From assembly GCA_002559145.1 (NCBI GenBank), contig NTXX01000010.1:240681-304680 (forward strand): a DNA stretch of 64,000 nucleotides. The letters run 5' to 3'. The notes beneath the pieces are model-generated. The model was not told the DNA's origin. It ran no database searches and saw only the letters and a list, made by a program, of their open reading frames with translations. A program made the translations under genes and the position numbers. Positions 15,908-25,109 of the stretch are shown piece after piece (position 1 is the first letter of the stretch; each line of letters opens with the position of its first letter). The stretch comes from Bacillus sp. AFS006103 (GTDB lineage: Bacteria; Bacillota; Bacilli; Bacillales; Cytobacillaceae).

Positions 15908-17097
15908 TGGTTGTAATCGTAAATGCATTTCGGACTGCTATCGGAAGCTACGGCGGATCACTGGCAGAAACGCCTCCAGAAGAGCTTGTATCTCTCATCA
16001 TGAAAAATAATCTTTCTGCTTCCGGTTATGGCGCCAATATTGTCGATGAAGTCATTGTCGGCCAAACAAAGCAGAGTGCGCATGCACCGAATATTGCAAG
16101 AGTTTCAGCATTACAGGCCCATTTTCCAGAATCGATTCCTGCTTATACTGTTCATCGTCAGTGCGGTTCGGGTATGCAGGCTGTCATTAACGGAGCGATG
16201 TCCATTTTGACTGGTCAGGCGGAAGTCGTTTTAGCAGGAGGCGTCGAAAGCATGTCACAAGCGCCCCATTATACGGTGGGCACTCGATTTGGCAACAAGA
16301 TAGGAGATATGACGCTGTATGATTCGAATACAGAGAGTCAGCCAAAATCCCAGCCGGTGGAGATATATGGTCGTTTCACAATGGGACAAACAGCTGAATG
16401 GCTGGCTGAAAAATATAAGATTAGCCGCCGTGAACAAGATGAATTTGCCTTCATGAGTCAGCAGAAAACGAAACGTGCAATTGAAATCGGCCATTTTGAA
16501 GAAGAAATCATTCCTGTTCCGGTAAAGGAAGGAAAAAAGGGAATCAGACATTTTGCAATCGATGAGTACCCAAGATTAACTGACATTGATAGGTTAGGAA
16601 CACTGCGTCCAGTGTTTCAAAAGGACGGTACGGTAACAGCCGGAAACTCCTCCGGCAGAAATGATGGGGCCTCGATGCTATTGTTAATGTCTGAAGAAAA
16701 AGCAAAACAACTTGGAGTGGTCCCAATGGCAAGGATTCGTTCCTTTGCTGCAGCGGGTGTATCACCAAAAGAAATGGGAATCGGTCCGGTTCCAGCATCC
16801 CAAATTGCGTTGAAAAAAGCGGGACTTCGAATGGAAGATATCGATTTAATTGAATTAAACGAAGCATTCGCTGCTCAAAGTCTTGCTTGTTTAAAAGAAT
16901 GGGGCTTAAAAGGAGACAACGTGAATGTCAACGGAGGGGCGATTGCCTTAGGTCATCCACTTGGATGCTCCGGTGCAAGAATCGTGACTACATTATGTCA
17001 TGAGCTTGAAAAACAAAAACGGCAATATGGCCTTGCGACAATTTGTGTGGCAGGGGGATTAGGAATGGCAATGGTGGTGGAAAGATGGATGGAATAA
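15907..17097 (+). CDS. Thiolase (acetyl-CoA C-acyltransferase)
   Basis: 396 residues with the three thiolase sites: nucleophilic Cys86 in HRQCGSGMQ, NEAFAAQ in the C-terminal half, His in GGAIALGHPLGCSGAR, and the final CVAGGLGMAM. It starts with GTG overlapping the yodR stop by one base. By context its substrate is likely 3-keto-6-acetamidohexanoyl-CoA, releasing acetyl-CoA and 4-acetamidobutyryl-CoA; this is inference. A role as general acetoacetyl-CoA thiolase is the alternative. Confidence 0.88.
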   Translation: MVVIVNAFRTAIGSYGGSLAETPPEELVSLIMKNNLSASGYGANIVDEVIVGQTKQSAHAPNIARVSALQAHFPESIPAYTVHRQCGSGMQAVINGAMSILTGQAEVVLAGGVESMSQAPHYTVGTRFGNKIGDMTLYDSNTESQPKSQPVEIYGRFTMGQTAEWLAEKYKISRREQDEFAFMSQQKTKRAIEIGHFEEEIIPVPVKEGKKGIRHFAIDEYPRLTDIDRLGTLRPVFQKDGTVTAGNSSGRNDGASMLLLMSEEKAKQLGVVPMARIRSFAAAGVSPKEMGIGPVPASQIALKKAGLRMEDIDLIELNEAFAAQSLACLKEWGLKGDNVNVNGGAIALGHPLGCSGARIVTTLCHELEKQKRQYGLATICVAGGLGMAMVVERWME

Positions 17098-18470
17098 AAA
17101 AAGACTACGTGTTTCATCGTGATTTCAAAAAGGAGTATCCGATTATTACCCACGGTGTAGGGGTTTATCTCATCGATGAGAACGGGAAAAAATATTTGGA
17201 TGCTTGCTCGGGTGCGGTTGCAGCAAACTTAGGCCATGGGATTACTTCTATAGGGGAGGCCATGGCAGAACAAGCAAAAAAGGCAGCTTTCGTCCATACC
17301 ATGCGCTTCGAGACGAAAGCGTTGCATGAACTGGCTGAAACAATCGGAAAAATGGCTCCAGACCATTTAAATAAAGTGTATTTTACAACCGGAGGCTCAG
17401 AAGCCAATGAAAGTGCTTTGAAGCTGGCGAGGCAATATCATCGGGATGCCGGTAGAGCTCAAAAACATATGGTGATCGGGCGATGGCAATCGTATCACGG
17501 TAACACCATCGGTTCTTTATCAGCAGGAGGAGACGTTAAAAGAAGACATGCATACACTCCTAATCTTTTAAACTATGCCCATGTCTATTCTCCGTACTGC
17601 CACCGATGTCCATACGATCGTCAAAAAGAGGATTGTCTCTCCAAACAAAACTGGACATGTGTGACGGATATTGAAAGAACCATTTTAGAGCTTGGTCCTG
17701 AGAACGTGTCGGCATTTATCGCCGAACCGATTGTCGGAAGCCAGCAAGGTGCTGTTCCACCGCCGCCAGGGTATTTTGAGAAAGTTCGAGAGCTGTGTGA
17801 TCGTTACGAAATTGTCTTAATTATTGATGAAGTGATGACCGGATTCGGCCGTACTGGTACCAACTTCGCGACAGAACAGATTGGAATCAAGCCTGATATC
17901 ATCACATTCGGAAAAGGGGTATCAGCTGGATATGCTCCGCTTGCCGGAATGATCGTTCATGACCGGTTAATTGATGGGCTCGTTGAAAACAGCGACGGGA
18001 AATTCATTCACGGTTACACATATAGTGGGCATCCTGTTGCTGTTGCAGCTGGTCTTGCTGCATTGGAGGTATATGAGCGAGATATGGTGCTGGAAAACGT
18101 CAAAAAACAAAGTACCTACCTTGTCCAGCGTCTTATGGAGCTGAAGCAAAAACATTCTTATATATCTGATGTTCGGGGCAGAGGGCTTTTAATCGGTATG
18201 GAGCTTGTGAAGGATCGTGGGCAGGATCTGTTGTTCGATCCATCTGAAAAGGCAGCTGAAAGATTGAATGGAATTGCAATGGAACTCGGTGCAGTTTTTT
18301 ATCCCGGTTCCGGTTCTATTGACGGCACAAAGGGGGAGCACCTCATCGTCAGCCCTCCTTTAAATGTTACGAAAACAGAAATTGATGAGATTGTAAGAAT
18401 TTTAGATGAATCATTCACGATATTTAAAGGTCAATTAAGAAAGGATGAGCTATATGAAATTACAAAATAA
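17085..18470 (+). CDS. yodT: Class III aminotransferase (YodT-like)
   Basis: PLP-dependent class III aminotransferase, 461 residues from the ATG at 17085, inside the end of the thiolase gene. The PLP lysine is Lys277 in TFGKGVSAGYAPL, with the upstream signature IIDEVMTGFGRTG. An unusual Cys cluster, CHRCPYDRQKEDC and then C, lies near residues 166-185. In the proposed pathway it would transaminate N6-acetyl-beta-lysine to 3-keto-6-acetamidohexanoate. B. subtilis YodT occupies the same operon. It overlaps the next aminotransferase by 17 bases. Confidence 0.86.
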   Translation: MDGIKKDYVFHRDFKKEYPIITHGVGVYLIDENGKKYLDACSGAVAANLGHGITSIGEAMAEQAKKAAFVHTMRFETKALHELAETIGKMAPDHLNKVYFTTGGSEANESALKLARQYHRDAGRAQKHMVIGRWQSYHGNTIGSLSAGGDVKRRHAYTPNLLNYAHVYSPYCHRCPYDRQKEDCLSKQNWTCVTDIERTILELGPENVSAFIAEPIVGSQQGAVPPPPGYFEKVRELCDRYEIVLIIDEVMTGFGRTGTNFATEQIGIKPDIITFGKGVSAGYAPLAGMIVHDRLIDGLVENSDGKFIHGYTYSGHPVAVAAGLAALEVYERDMVLENVKKQSTYLVQRLMELKQKHSYISDVRGRGLLIGMELVKDRGQDLLFDPSEKAAERLNGIAMELGAVFYPGSGSIDGTKGEHLIVSPPLNVTKTEIDEIVRILDESFTIFKGQLRKDELYEITK

Positions 18471-19749
18471 AACAGAAGAAATTCAAGAAAAAGCAAAAAA
18501 ACATTTATCACCGGTTATGACAAGGGTGACCGAGCTTGTCATTGAAAAAGCGCATGGCGCCAAATTTTGGACGACAGACGGAAAGGAATATATTGATTTT
18601 GTTTCAGGAGTAGCTGTCAACGCAGTCGGGCATACGAACGGAAAAATGGTGGAAGCCATTAAAAAGCAAGCGGAAGCCTTGATTCATCTTGGATTGAACT
18701 ATGGTTATTATGAAACGGCAGCGAATTTGGCGGAAAAGCTTGCTCAGATCACACCAGGAAATCTAGACACGGTCTTTTTCTCCAATTCGGGAGCTGAAGC
18801 TATTGACGGGGCACTTAAACTAGCAAAGGCGGCCACAGGCAGACCCGCCATCATTGCTTTTGAAGGATCGTTTCATGGCCGTACATTAGGGGCTACTGCC
18901 ATAACGGCATCAAGCTCTAAATACCGTCGTTATTATGAACCGATTTTAGGCGAGGTGTACCATGTTCCATATCCGTATCCTAGCCAGCTGAAAAACATTA
19001 GAGAAGAAGAAGTTGAAGAATATTGCTTGAATCAGCTTCAAAAATTGTTCGATTTACGTGTGGATCCTTCTCGTGTAGCTGCCATCATTATTGAACCTGT
19101 AATGGGTGAAGGCGGCTATTATCCTGCACCGCCAAGCTTTTTGCAGGAATTAAGGAAGATGACAGAGGAACACGGCATTTTGCTTATCTTTGATGAAGTA
19201 CAAACAGGATTTGGCCGTACAGGCAAAATGTTCGCGGCAGAGCATGCGAATGTGACGCCCGATATTTTAGTACTGGCAAAAGCCCTTTCAGGCGGCATGC
19301 CTCTTGGTGCCATTGTAGCAAGTCGTGAACTTCATGAAAAATGGCCGACGGCCGGTCATGGTTCAACATTTGGAGGAAATCCAATTTCTTGTGCTGCAGC
19401 ATTGGCAAACATTGAGGTTATAGAGGAAGAGAAGTTAGTGGAACGCAGCGCTAAACTCGGTGCCGAGATTGTTGGCCGACTTCATAACTCGGTAGGAAAT
19501 TTACCAGGCATAGTTGAAGTCCGAGGAGTCGGCATGATGATTGGTATTGAATTCGATTCCGAATCTGCTGCTTTATTTGTACCGAAAATTAAATCGAAAG
19601 CACTGGAAAATGGCTTGCTTGTTATGAACTGTGGTGTAAGCGGACAAACCATCCGATTAATGCTGCCTCTTAATATTCAAGAAGATGTGCTTGATATAGG
19701 ATTAACGATTTTAGAAGATGTGATAACCGAAACCATTTCAGGAAATTAA
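18454..19749 (+). CDS. gabT: 4-aminobutyrate-type aminotransferase
   Basis: Second class III aminotransferase of the cluster, 431 residues. The PLP motif is LAKALSGGMPLGA with Lys276, preceded by LIFDEVQTGFGRTGKMFA; the N-terminal part has FWTTDGKEYIDFVSGVAVNAVGH. Start at the ATG at 18454 with AAGAAAGGA upstream. It is followed by an aldehyde dehydrogenase, the classic GabT-GabD pair, so it most likely converts 4-aminobutyrate to succinate semialdehyde. Ornithine- or acetylornithine-type specificity cannot be excluded. Confidence 0.82.
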   Translation: MKLQNKTEEIQEKAKKHLSPVMTRVTELVIEKAHGAKFWTTDGKEYIDFVSGVAVNAVGHTNGKMVEAIKKQAEALIHLGLNYGYYETAANLAEKLAQITPGNLDTVFFSNSGAEAIDGALKLAKAATGRPAIIAFEGSFHGRTLGATAITASSSKYRRYYEPILGEVYHVPYPYPSQLKNIREEEVEEYCLNQLQKLFDLRVDPSRVAAIIIEPVMGEGGYYPAPPSFLQELRKMTEEHGILLIFDEVQTGFGRTGKMFAAEHANVTPDILVLAKALSGGMPLGAIVASRELHEKWPTAGHGSTFGGNPISCAAALANIEVIEEEKLVERSAKLGAEIVGRLHNSVGNLPGIVEVRGVGMMIGIEFDSESAALFVPKIKSKALENGLLVMNCGVSGQTIRLMLPLNIQEDVLDIGLTILEDVITETISGN

Positions 19750-19791
19750 TTCTCGTTTCCTCGAAATACCACCAAAAAGGAGGTCAAGTTT

Positions 19792-21252
19792 ATGTCTAGT
19801 CAAATCAAAACAGATATTCTTCAGGGAGATCTTTATATCAATGGTAAATGGGTAAGTGCCCCCGATCAGTCCTACTTTGAAAGCATCAATCCGGCAACGG
19901 GGGAACTTGTCGGCATATGTGCAGCCGCCACAACGGAGCAAGTGGATGAGGCTGTCGAAAAAGCGAATAAAGCGTATTCACTTTGGAAGAACACCCCCAT
20001 TCCAGAACGAGCGGCTTATTTAATAAAAGCAGCCCATTTGTTTGAAATACGAAAACAGGAACTTGCTCGTGTGATGACCATGGAGATGGGCAAAGTGCTG
20101 CCTGAGTCTATAGGCGAAGTGGGAGTGGTCATCGCGACTGCTGAATATATGGCAGGCGAAGGACGACGCCTCTTTGGGGAAACGGTCCCTGTCGGCTTCT
20201 CAGACCGAAACGTAAGAATGGTTCGTGAACCAATTGGGGTTGCGGCGTGCATTACCCCCTGGAACTTCCCAGTTGCACTTGCTTCCTACAAAATCTTTTC
20301 AGCCCTGATTGCAGGTAATACCGTTGTATGGAAGCCTGCTTCAGAGGTTGCGCTATCGGCAAAGATTTTTGTGGAAGTGTTAGACGAAGCAGGATTGCCG
20401 GCAGGGGTTGTGAACTTAATTACCGGTTCAGGAAGAACAGTCGGTCAAACACTCGCAGAGCATTCGGATGTTAAAATCATATCGTTTACGGGCTCAACAG
20501 AAGTCGGACAAAAGCTGGCTGAAATGAGCAGTAAAACGTTAAAACGTATTTCATTGGAATTGGGCGGGAAAAATGCCGTGATCGTCTTGAAGGATGCGGA
20601 TTTGGACAAGGCGGCAGACGGAATCGTAAAGTCAGCGTTTACAACAACTGGTCAACGCTGTACAGCGGCAAGCCGAGTAATCGTCGAGCATCCAGTAAAG
20701 GAACTGCTCGTACAAAAAGTAGTAGATTTAACAAAGTCTATGAAAATAGGAAATGGACTTGAAGAAGGGAAACAAGTGGGCCCACTTGTAAATGAAGACC
20801 AGCTTCATACAGTCGAAAAATATGTAAAAACAGCGATTGAAGAAGGTGGGAAAATTGTGTCGGGTGGTCAGCGTGTCAAAGAATTGGGCGGCTATTATTA
20901 TGAGCCGACAATCATTGAGGATGTAAAACCGAATGATACTATTGCACAGGATGAAATATTTGGTCCGGTTCTTGCCATCATTGAAGTAGATTCATATGAG
21001 GAAGCCATGGAGGTTAATAACGGGACGATTTATGGGCTATCGACTTCCATTTATACAGAGAGCCTTCACTATGCAAACCGTGCCGCAAAGGAAGCGGTAA
21101 GTGGGCTCGTCTATATTAATAACGGAACGTCTAATGCCGAGATGGGAGTGGCGTTTGGGGGGATGAAGATGTCCGGAAACGGTCACCGTGAAGTTTCCCA
21201 TCATGCATTTGATGTCATGACTGAGTGGAAGTCCATTTATACGAACTATTAA
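19792..21252 (+). CDS. NAD(P)-dependent aldehyde dehydrogenase, probably succinate-semialdehyde
   Basis: 486-residue ALDH with catalytic Cys290 in TTTGQRCTAASR, the general-base Glu in LELGGKNAVIV, the cofactor loop FTGSTEVGQ and the oxyanion Asn in TPWNFP. The C-terminal half resembles ketoglutarate-semialdehyde dehydrogenases as much as GabD. After gabT it is predicted to oxidise succinate semialdehyde to succinate, finishing the lysine route. AAAGGAGGTC precedes the ATG. Confidence 0.85.
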   Translation: MSSQIKTDILQGDLYINGKWVSAPDQSYFESINPATGELVGICAAATTEQVDEAVEKANKAYSLWKNTPIPERAAYLIKAAHLFEIRKQELARVMTMEMGKVLPESIGEVGVVIATAEYMAGEGRRLFGETVPVGFSDRNVRMVREPIGVAACITPWNFPVALASYKIFSALIAGNTVVWKPASEVALSAKIFVEVLDEAGLPAGVVNLITGSGRTVGQTLAEHSDVKIISFTGSTEVGQKLAEMSSKTLKRISLELGGKNAVIVLKDADLDKAADGIVKSAFTTTGQRCTAASRVIVEHPVKELLVQKVVDLTKSMKIGNGLEEGKQVGPLVNEDQLHTVEKYVKTAIEEGGKIVSGGQRVKELGGYYYEPTIIEDVKPNDTIAQDEIFGPVLAIIEVDSYEEAMEVNNGTIYGLSTSIYTESLHYANRAAKEAVSGLVYINNGTSNAEMGVAFGGMKMSGNGHREVSHHAFDVMTEWKSIYTNY

Positions 21253-21286
21253 TGAACAGATCATATCTATTTAAAGGTGGGAGAAC

Positions 21287-22876
21287 ATGAGAAAACATCG
21301 TATTGGAATTGCCTTCTTTTACCATGAATCCCACAGTTTCAGCCCGATGAAAACTGAAATCGAACAGTTTCGAAATGAAGGCTACTTTATCGGCGATGAA
21401 ATTTATGATGCCTATACCGGAACGAAAACAGAAGTGGGTGGGTTTCTGGATGTATTGAAACAGGAAGAGGATGTAGAGATCGTACCGCTGCTTTGTGCGG
21501 CAGCGGTCCCATCGGGCGTAGTATCAACAGAAGCGTACTCCCTCATCGAAAATCAAATGCTGGAGTCCATCCAGCAGGCGGGAAGGCTGGACGGATTATT
21601 GCTTGCCCTCCATGGAGCGATGGTCGTCGAGCACCTCTTTGATCCGGAAGAGCATTTACTGGGAAAAATTCGCGGGCTTATTGGATCGAATGTTCCGATC
21701 GCGACGACCCTGGACATGCATGCCAATTTAAGCGAAAAAATGATAGATTACACACCACTTCATTTTGGATTTAAAACATATCCGCATATTGATATGTACG
21801 AACAAGGTGTTCATGCGGCAATCGCTTTGTTAAATCAATTAAAGGAAGGTGTGACTTACTACGCTTCTTTTGAAAAGTTGCCGATGATGCCTCCCTCTAT
21901 CAATATGAGAACGGCTGAAGGGCCGATGCACAAAATGATCGAGTGGGCGAAACAAGCCGAAGAGGAAGCAGGTATTTATCATGTGTCCGTATTTGGTGGC
22001 TTTCCTTACTCGGATATTCCCATGGTCGGTGCAAGTGTACTTGTTGTTTCTCTCGATTTGCAAAAAGGAAAAGAGACTGCCCAAAAGATAGCTTCCTTAT
22101 TCTGGAGCGTAAGAGAAGAATTTATCATGGATTTGCCCGGTGTAAAAGAAGGGCTCGCTTTGGCCATGTCGATTGAAGACGACAAACCGGTCGTGCTGGC
22201 GGACATCTCGGATAATCCTCTAAGCTGCGGAAGCGGGGATACAACAGAGCTGCTTCGGGAGATGGTGAAGATGAACATTCCCGACACGTTGTTTGGAGGA
22301 CTTTACGATCCAGAATCCATTGAGGCTTGCCGCAAGAAGGGAGCCGGAAATAAGGTAATGCTGTCCCTTGGAGGGAAAGTATCGCCTGAATTTGGGGAGT
22401 CCGTACAGGTCGAAGCAACGGTAGTGGCTTTATCAGACGGTGTATTTCACAATTCTGGACCGTTCAACCAGCATTTACGAGTCGATTTAAAGGGGGCGGC
22501 ACACATTCGCGTTGGCAACATGGATATCCTCCTCATTGGAAGACCGATGTCAGCGAATGATCCGGAAATGTTTCGTCATATTGGTCTTGAGCCACAGGCA
22601 AAAAGAATTCTTGGGCTAAAGGCTAAAAATCATTTCCGGGCAGCGTTTGAGCCGATTGTTGGCCGTATCATTTATGTGGATGCACCTGGTGTTGCATCCA
22701 ACCGGTTAACAACTTTTACGTATCAAAATATTCCTAAGCCAATTTGGCCGCTGGATGATATCGAATATGAAGTGGAACGGAGGGGGAAGAACGATGGAAA
22801 CGATGAAAAATACCTATTATATCGAAGTACCGGCAGTATTGAAGCCGGATCAGCTAACAATGATGATGGAGCTTGA
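21287..22876 (+). CDS. M81/MlrC-family metalloenzyme
   Basis: 529 residues of the M81 (microcystinase MlrC) family. The N-terminus RIGIAFFYHESHSFSPM and the zinc-ligand motifs LHGAM, TLDMHANLS and YPHIDMYEQG are visible, followed by the MlrC C-terminal domain (DISDNPLSCGSGDTTELL). The last 27 codons overlap the GNAT start, so the true conserved end is probably near EYEVER. It sits between the semialdehyde dehydrogenase and the acetyltransferase, where the B. subtilis kam operon has the unrelated deacetylase YodQ. I infer it hydrolyses 4-acetamidobutyrate or a related amide; family members cleave amide bonds. Confidence 0.8.
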   Translation: MRKHRIGIAFFYHESHSFSPMKTEIEQFRNEGYFIGDEIYDAYTGTKTEVGGFLDVLKQEEDVEIVPLLCAAAVPSGVVSTEAYSLIENQMLESIQQAGRLDGLLLALHGAMVVEHLFDPEEHLLGKIRGLIGSNVPIATTLDMHANLSEKMIDYTPLHFGFKTYPHIDMYEQGVHAAIALLNQLKEGVTYYASFEKLPMMPPSINMRTAEGPMHKMIEWAKQAEEEAGIYHVSVFGGFPYSDIPMVGASVLVVSLDLQKGKETAQKIASLFWSVREEFIMDLPGVKEGLALAMSIEDDKPVVLADISDNPLSCGSGDTTELLREMVKMNIPDTLFGGLYDPESIEACRKKGAGNKVMLSLGGKVSPEFGESVQVEATVVALSDGVFHNSGPFNQHLRVDLKGAAHIRVGNMDILLIGRPMSANDPEMFRHIGLEPQAKRILGLKAKNHFRAAFEPIVGRIIYVDAPGVASNRLTTFTYQNIPKPIWPLDDIEYEVERRGKNDGNDEKYLLYRSTGSIEAGSANNDDGA

Positions 22877-23273
22877 GAAAGATGCATTTCCGGGATTTGG
22901 GGCAATAGATGAACAAACACTTGTCCCGCTTACACGTTATGGAAAACTCATTCAATATCGGCAGGAAAGTGATCCAAGACCGATTGCGATTTGTGAATTG
23001 ATGAGAGCTTACCACGATAGTCATAAAGCCTATATTTTTGGATTTTATGTCCGCTCTGATCAGCAAGGAAAAGGCATAGGGAAGTTATTTTTACAGGAGA
23101 TTTATCCGATTTTGAAGCAAGATGGATTTCAAAAAGTATGCTTAACGGTCAACGTTGAGAATAAGTCAGCTGTTAAACTATATGAAAAAATGGGATTTGC
23201 TATAAAAGAGACGAGATTCGATGAGTTTGGAGAAGGCGAAAATCGCTACTATATGGAATACTCCATTTCTTAA
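22794..23273 (+). CDS. GNAT acetyltransferase, candidate beta-lysine N6-acetyltransferase
   Basis: 159 residues with the acetyl-CoA motif FYVRSDQQGKGIGKLFLQEIYP (about 83-104) and VNVENKSAVKLYEKMGFA. Start at the ATG at 22794 behind CGGAGGGGG, inside the end of the MlrC gene. It stands immediately before kamA, as yodP (ablB) does in B. subtilis, so it is the best candidate to acetylate beta-lysine. It is much shorter than the roughly 270-280-residue AblB/YodP proteins, so it may be a functional substitute rather than an orthologue. Confidence 0.72.
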   Translation: METMKNTYYIEVPAVLKPDQLTMMMELEKDAFPGFGAIDEQTLVPLTRYGKLIQYRQESDPRPIAICELMRAYHDSHKAYIFGFYVRSDQQGKGIGKLFLQEIYPILKQDGFQKVCLTVNVENKSAVKLYEKMGFAIKETRFDEFGEGENRYYMEYSIS

Positions 23274-23333
23274 TAAATAGGGAATTTATTAAAGGAATCA
23301 TAAAAAATCAACCAATTTAGGGGGAGTTTAATC

Positions 23334-24743
23334 ATGAGAAACACTTTATTCAAACCGAAAAGACATTGGAAAGAAATCGAGCTTTGGAAGGATGTAACGG
23401 ATGAGCAATGGAACGATTGGGTTTGGCAGCTGACAAATACTATCAAAAATTTAGAAGACTTAAAGAAAGTGGTTAACTTAACACCAGAAGAAGAGGAAGG
23501 GGTTTTAATCTCAACAAAAACAATCCCATTAAACATCACGCCATATTATGCATCGCTTATGGATCCTGATGATTCAAGATGTCCGGTTCGAATGCAGTCT
23601 GTTCCGATTTCTGCGGAATTGCATAAAACAAGATATGACTTAGAAGATCCCCTCCACGAGGATGAAGATTCACCAGTACCTGGGTTAACACATCGTTATC
23701 CAGATCGCGTGTTGTTTTTAGTTACAAACCAATGCTCTATGTACTGCCGTTACTGCACGAGAAGGCGCTTCTCCGGACAAATCGGAATGGGCGTACCAAA
23801 GAAACAGTTAGACACAGCAATTAATTATATCGCATCCAACCCACAGATCCGAGATGTGTTAATTTCCGGAGGAGATGGGCTCCTTATTAATGACAATATT
23901 TTAGAATATATTCTAAAGAATTTACGTGAGATTCCGCATGTAGAAATTATTCGTATCGGTACAAGAGCACCTGTCGTATTCCCGCAGCGTATTACCGAAA
24001 ATCTTTGTAATATCTTGAAAAAGTATCATCCTGTTTGGTTGAATACACATTTCAATACATCTATTGAAATTACGGAAGAATCGAAGCGTGCATGTGAAAT
24101 GCTTGCAAATGTTGGTGTACCTGTTGGGAACCAGGCGGTTATTTTAGCAGGCATTAACGACAGTGTACCGATCATGAAACAGCTTATGCATGATCTTGTT
24201 AAAATTCGTGTTCGTCCATATTACATTTACCAGTGCGATTTATCAGAAGGGATCGGCCACTTCCGTGCACCAATCAGCAAAGGATTGGAAATCATGGAAG
24301 GACTTCGCGGCCATACATCAGGTTATGCCGTTCCGACATTTATTGTTGATGCACCAGGTGGAGGAGGCAAAATTCCATTGCAGCCGAACTATATCATTTC
24401 TCAAAGTTCTAATAAAGTCGTATTACGTAACTTTGAAGGTGTTATTACATCTTATCCAGAACCAACAAATTATCAGTCAGGCAGTGCAGAGGATTACTAC
24501 AAAAAGGTATATCCTGAAGTGTTTGAAAAGTTTGAAAGTAATGGTGTTCTATCGATTATTGATGATACGAAATTTAACCTTACACCTGAAGGATTAAAAC
24601 GTTTAGACCGCCGCAAAACGTATAAGGAAAACACTGAGCATAGTTCATTAAAAGATAAACGTGAAAAACGTGACGAATTAAAAGAGAAAAAATTCCAGGC
24701 GCAAATGAGTAAGTACGAAACTGTGGGAGCAAAGGAGGAATAA
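23334..24743 (+). CDS. kamA: Lysine 2,3-aminomutase KamA
   Basis: Radical SAM, PLP-dependent enzyme converting L-lysine to L-beta-lysine. 469 residues with the 4Fe-4S motif Cys134-x3-Cys138-x2-Cys141 (QCSMYCRYCTRRR), the KamA N-terminal helical region, SGGDGL, and the late PLP region with VDAPGGGGKIPL. Length matches B. subtilis KamA (about 471). GGGGGAG precedes the ATG. It is followed two bases after its stop by yokU, as in B. subtilis. Confidence 0.95.
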   Translation: MRNTLFKPKRHWKEIELWKDVTDEQWNDWVWQLTNTIKNLEDLKKVVNLTPEEEEGVLISTKTIPLNITPYYASLMDPDDSRCPVRMQSVPISAELHKTRYDLEDPLHEDEDSPVPGLTHRYPDRVLFLVTNQCSMYCRYCTRRRFSGQIGMGVPKKQLDTAINYIASNPQIRDVLISGGDGLLINDNILEYILKNLREIPHVEIIRIGTRAPVVFPQRITENLCNILKKYHPVWLNTHFNTSIEITEESKRACEMLANVGVPVGNQAVILAGINDSVPIMKQLMHDLVKIRVRPYYIYQCDLSEGIGHFRAPISKGLEIMEGLRGHTSGYAVPTFIVDAPGGGGKIPLQPNYIISQSSNKVVLRNFEGVITSYPEPTNYQSGSAEDYYKKVYPEVFEKFESNGVLSIIDDTKFNLTPEGLKRLDRRKTYKENTEHSSLKDKREKRDELKEKKFQAQMSKYETVGAKEE

Positions 24744-24745
24744 TT

Positions 24746-25024
24746 TTGATTTGTCAATGGTGCGAATCTGATACAGCACGTGAAACGAGCAACTCAGTGT
24801 ATTGGGAACTTCCAGATGGAACAAAAGCAATCGAGATTCAGGACACACCGACCATTCATTGCTTGGAATGCGGAATGACCTATCAAACAGATCATACGGT
24901 GAAAGAAATTGAGGATCAGCTATTTTTAATAGATTGCACAAAGCTCGAAAAAAGTATGACGTATGAAAAACTTATGGCAGCTCCACGCTTATTGAAGCGA
25001 AACTACTTTGATTTTTCGAAATAA
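24746..25024 (+). CDS. yokU: YokU-family zinc-finger-like protein
   Basis: 92 residues with two CxxC pairs, CQWC at the N-terminus and CLECG near 48-52, suggesting a small zinc-binding fold. It starts with TTG preceded by AAAGGAGGAAT. YokU is linked to kamA in bacilli, but its function is not known. A hairpin follows. Confidence 0.85.
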   Translation: MICQWCESDTARETSNSVYWELPDGTKAIEIQDTPTIHCLECGMTYQTDHTVKEIEDQLFLIDCTKLEKSMTYEKLMAAPRLLKRNYFDFSK

Positions 25025-25033
25025 CTGGCAAGC

Positions 25034-25074
25034 CATCTCCCGTTTTTCAATTGTAAGCGGGAGATGAATTTTAT
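25034..25074 (+). terminator. Hairpin after yokU
   Basis: CATCTCCCG at 25034-25042 pairs exactly with CGGGAGATG at 25058-25066. The T-tract (AATTTTAT) is poor, so partial read-through into lysP is likely. Confidence 0.6.
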
Positions 25075-25109
25075 CAGATGTTATAAGTTCAAATTGAAGG
25101 AGGACAAGT

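Noticed and set aside
25025-25109. Possible lysine riboswitch before lysP
   Set aside because: The 85-base gap is too short and contains only a simple hairpin.
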